Source: an uncultured Clostridium sp. (GTDB lineage Bacteria; Bacillota; Clostridia; Lachnospirales; Lachnospiraceae). Taken from it: a stretch of DNA of 6,365 nt. The DNA lies in NCBI GenBank assembly GCA_947643685.1, contig CANRXD010000103.1:1-6365 (forward strand), in the 5' to 3' direction. Below the pieces are notes generated by a model. It saw nothing but the letters and a program-made list of their open reading frames with translations. It was not told where the DNA came from and did not search any database. This document shows, in pieces, positions 6,250 through 6,365 of the stretch. The position numbers and the translations under genes were made by a program. Numbering within the stretch: position 1 is the stretch's first letter; each line of letters begins with the position of its first letter.

Positions 6250-6365
6250 ATGAAAGAACTGGAGAAGACCTACAATCCTGCGGATATTGAGGAACGCCTG
6301 TACCAGAAATGGCTGGATAATAAGTATTTTCACGCCGATGCAAAGAGAGGAAAGAGAGAAGGCAA
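6250..6365 (+). CDS. valS: Valine--tRNA ligase, N-terminal fragment cut by window end
   Basis: The first 38 codons are visible. ELEKTYNPADIEERLYQKWL, followed by DNKYFHAD, closely matches the bacterial ValRS N-terminus (E. coli starts MEKTYNPQDIEQPLYEHW). The enzyme charges tRNA-Val with valine in the cytoplasm; full-length ValRS is about 880-950 residues, and the PPPNVTG/HIGH-type catalytic motifs lie beyond the edge. The ATG at 6250 is preferred because AGGAG (6236-6240) lies nine bases upstream. An in-frame ATG at 6244 is only three bases from that site. The valine-type T-box upstream supports the identity independently. No separate promoter or terminator is evident in the 56-base gap after the GNAT gene, so it depends on the T-box transcript as far as can be seen. 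Confidence 0.93.
   Translation, partial: MKELEKTYNPADIEERLYQKWLDNKYFHADAKRGKREG

Overview
The window looks like chromosomal DNA of a Gram-positive Clostridia species, most likely Lachnospiraceae. This rests on a T-box riboswitch, strong GGAG-type ribosome binding sites, a sigma-A promoter, roughly balanced base composition with clostridial codon choice, and a DUF5717/DUF5716 gene pair that I recall from Lachnospiraceae genomes. Nothing suggests a phage, plasmid, insertion sequence or CRISPR array. All genes lie on the + strand.

Left part (1-5290): a three-gene operon of uncharacterised proteins. First is the body of a giant (over 1071 residue) protein alternating beta-sandwich-like and alpha-helical repeat regions, DUF5717-like, whose N-terminus is probably cut off by the window edge. 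A 53-base spacer leads to a 402-residue DUF5716-like protein with a degenerate Hsp70/actin-type nucleotide-binding fold. This overlaps by ATGA with a 270-residue protein carrying about two TPR-like repeats. Tight packing suggests the three products act together. A scaffold plus Hsp70-like plus TPR cytoplasmic assembly is a reasonable guess, but no function is established.

Middle (5291-5677): an intergenic control region. A G/C hairpin closes the first operon, directly abutting a near-consensus sigma-A promoter (TTGACA, 17 bases, TATTAT). This drives a complete T-box leader with stem I, its AG-bulge and apical-loop motifs, a stem II-like hairpin, the T-box/antiterminator with a UGGU bulge, and an 11-bp intrinsic terminator with a T run. 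The likely specifier is GUA (Val), and the UGGU base matches A73 of tRNA-Val.

Right part (5678-6365): a 171-residue GNAT acetyltransferase, then the first 38 codons of valS (valyl-tRNA synthetase), cut by the right edge. The GNAT gene sits between the riboswitch and valS, so it should be induced together with valS when tRNA-Val is uncharged. The two most interesting items are the uncharacterised three-gene operon with its apparently inactive Hsp70-like member, and the GNAT gene under valine T-box control.
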